Below, one piece after another: positions 13,129-13,321 of a DNA stretch of 13,321 bases. Within the stretch, counting starts at the first letter, position 1. Each line of letters opens with the position of its first letter. The translations under genes were made by a program, and so were the position numbers. Source of the DNA: Oceanospirillaceae bacterium (GTDB lineage Bacteria > Pseudomonadota > Gammaproteobacteria > Pseudomonadales > Balneatricaceae); contig JAGSHA010000049.1 of assembly GCA_023954795.1 (NCBI GenBank), forward strand, positions 1-13,321, given 5' to 3'. Under the pieces are notes generated by a model. That model had not been told where the DNA came from, ran no database searches, and was given only the letters and a program-made list of their open reading frames with translations.

Positions 13129-13321
13129 TTAGCTGTCTTTGCGAGGTGGGCGCTTACCGCCACCGTTGCTAGGACGCTTACGAGGTGGACGACCTTTAGG
13201 TGCGCCTTCGGAGTCTTCTGCTTGACGCAGGTTCAGGCGCTGACCGCATACGAAAGTACGCTTCAGTTTCGCCAGTGTTTCCTTAGGCATACCGGATGGC
13301 AGATCAACGGTGCTGAAATCA
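13129..13321 (-). CDS. DEAD-box RNA helicase, C-terminal end (5' part outside the window)
   Basis: Reading the minus strand from the right edge gives 63 residues before the TAA at 13131-13129. They begin DFSTVDLPSGMPKETLAKL and continue with a TFVCGQRLNLRQ segment. This matches the end of the RNA-binding domain (DbpA-type) of DEAD-box helicases of the DeaD/DbpA group, where a STxxLPxGMP motif precedes a basic strand. The last 25 or so residues are a low-complexity basic tail rich in Arg, Pro, Lys and Gly, ending KRPPRKDS, of the kind that binds RNA non-specifically. Such helicases unwind RNA in ribosome assembly, mRNA decay and cold adaptation. The helicase core is not in the window, so the subfamily cannot be fixed. 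Confidence 0.8.
   Translation of the reverse strand, partial: DFSTVDLPSGMPKETLAKLKRTFVCGQRLNLRQAEDSEGAPKGRPPRKRPSNGGGKRPPRKDS

Noticed and set aside
1..13321. Mobile elements, CRISPR arrays, tRNA or rRNA genes, toxin-antitoxin or phage defence genes
   Set aside because: No transposase, regularly spaced repeat, tRNA-like cloverleaf or defence domain was seen on either strand; the coding density and gene set are those of ordinary chromosome.

Overview
The window looks like ordinary chromosome from a Gram-negative gammaproteobacterium. My best guess is a marine Oceanospirillales-type heterotroph. This rests on a two-subunit fadB-fadA beta-oxidation operon of the gammaproteobacterial kind, a DUF1302/DUF1329 envelope pair, abundant GGDEF-EAL proteins and moderate GC. 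No rRNA, tRNA, CRISPR array, insertion sequence or phage gene was seen, and codon use looks similar throughout. The genus is not determined.

Layout: (1) 2-2159, plus strand: the C-terminal part of fadB and a complete fadA. (2) 2253-5369, minus strand: a 1038-residue membrane sensor with a Cache-like periplasmic domain, two PAS domains, GGDEF and EAL. (3) 5628-8371, plus strand, divergent from (2): a two-gene operon of a secreted solute-binding-like protein and a second membrane GGDEF-EAL protein, separated by 2 bp. (4) 8445-11681, minus strand: a DUF1302 outer-membrane-type protein followed by a DUF1329 periplasmic protein. (5) 11974-13035, plus strand, divergent from (4): an AraC-family regulator. 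(6) 13129-13321, minus strand: the C-terminal end of a DEAD-box RNA helicase. Each of the three convergent junctions carries a symmetrical A6-stem-T6 hairpin that can terminate transcription in both directions.

How the genes may work together: fadBA carries out the late steps of fatty acid beta-oxidation. The two GGDEF-EAL proteins set cyclic-di-GMP levels from different periplasmic inputs, one through its own Cache-like domain and one probably through the co-transcribed binding protein, as in the NspS-MbaA arrangement. DUF1302, DUF1329 and AraC form a self-contained locus, probably an envelope system for a hydrophobic compound controlled by its divergent regulator. A 16-bp imperfect direct repeat lies inside both candidate promoters of that divergent region.

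The observations most worth following are the binding-protein/GGDEF-EAL operon, whose GGDEF domain lacks the RxxD inhibitory site; the paired repeats between the DUF1302 and araC genes; and an 8-base complementarity between the leader and the Shine-Dalgarno sequence of the large sensor gene.
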